Below are positions 6,317 to 6,553 of a stretch of DNA of 6,553 nucleotides, one piece after another; positions within the stretch are counted from its first letter, which is position 1, and the number at the start of each line of letters is the position of its first letter. The DNA lies in the NCBI GenBank assembly GCA_945485625.1, contig CALYSH010000086.1, positions 1 through 6,553 on the forward strand. Direction: 5' to 3'. The position numbers and the translations under genes were made by a program. This DNA comes from an uncultured Lachnospiraceae bacterium (GTDB lineage Bacteria > Bacillota > Clostridia > Lachnospirales > Lachnospiraceae). The notes beneath the pieces were generated by a model that worked only from the letters and a program-made list of their open reading frames with translations, searched no databases and was not told the origin of the DNA.

Positions 6317-6553
6317 CTATGATACTTCCCTTAACGCCTCTTTTACCAATTCCAGCTCCTGTCGAATATCCTGTAGGCGTTTCATTGCTTTATCCCCCGG
6401 AGTTTGAATAAGTGCCTCTTCAATCTGTTGCAGCTGTTTTTTCCGGAACAGTAAAAACTCACGAAGCACCGGGTGTTTCCTTTCAAGCAGAAGTTTTACG
6501 TACGCGTCATACACAGGATTCGCTTCTTCTCTTCCCGGAACACATCCCCCCGG
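6317..6553 (-). CDS. Unrecognised helical protein, C-terminal end (N-terminus cut by window edge)
   Basis: The frame is open to the right edge and ends with TAG at 6319-6317; 78 codons are visible. I do not recognise the family. The sequence is highly charged and helical: YDAYVKLLLERKHPVLREF is followed by FRKKQLQQIEEALIQ and, after a TPGDKA turn, RLQDIRQELELVKEAL, which together look like a helical hairpin or short coiled coil. There are no transmembrane segments and no catalytic motif. A GTG at 6514 could start a 65-residue protein, but the 13 codons before it are open and it has no clear ribosome binding site, so this is more likely the end of a longer gene. Its stop shares a base with a possible GTG of the nucleoside kinase, and the two are probably co-transcribed. 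Confidence 0.6.
   Translation of the reverse strand, partial: PGGCVPGREEANPVYDAYVKLLLERKHPVLREFLLFRKKQLQQIEEALIQTPGDKAMKRLQDIRQELELVKEALREVS

Overview
The window looks like chromosomal DNA of a Gram-positive Clostridia-type bacterium, most likely Lachnospiraceae. The reasons are protein style, strong AGGTG/GGAGG-type ribosome binding sites, GTG/TTG starts, moderate G+C, a bacterial type A RNase P RNA, and a TGS-domain nucleoside kinase of a kind common in that group. The taxon is inference. Every supported gene lies on the minus strand, so transcription runs from high to low coordinates. There are no tRNA genes, insertion sequences or CRISPR arrays, and no gene-free stretch over 300 bases except the one filled by the RNase P RNA.

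From right to left: (1) the C-terminal end of an unrecognised helical protein (6553-6317), whose stop overlaps a possible GTG start of (2) a nucleoside/uridine kinase-like protein with an N-terminal TGS domain (6287-4632). (3) A near-consensus promoter (TTGTCA-17-TATAAT) then drives rnpB, the RNase P RNA (about 4589-4249), followed by a hairpin terminator with a weak U-tract. (4) Next comes a probable three-gene operon: a secreted or membrane-anchored trypsin-like serine protease (4180-3434, TTG start), an MBOAT O-acyltransferase (3403-1939, frameshifted), and a membrane-anchored SGNH-hydrolase-like protein (1913-837). (5) After a short intergenic region with a likely promoter comes a COG0523/CobW-family GTPase with a histidine-rich CxCxC metal-binding region, cut by the left edge (735-1).

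The main observation is in the MBOAT gene. An uninterrupted run of eight G (minus strand, 2335-2342) puts the reading frame out by one base. The encoded product ends with 37 unrelated residues, while the true C-terminal MBOAT segment, with its WCFFRA-type motif, continues in another frame. With seven (or ten) G the frame is restored to a normal-length protein of about 487 residues (488 with ten). This is either a sequencing error or a phase-variable ON/OFF switch for acylation of a cell-surface polymer. The MBOAT plus SGNH pair resembles AlgI/AlgJ-AlgX, PatA/PatB and DltB/DltD: the membrane protein moves an acyl group across the membrane and the SGNH protein helps place it on an extracellular glycan. 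The target is not evident here, and the role of the linked protease is unknown.
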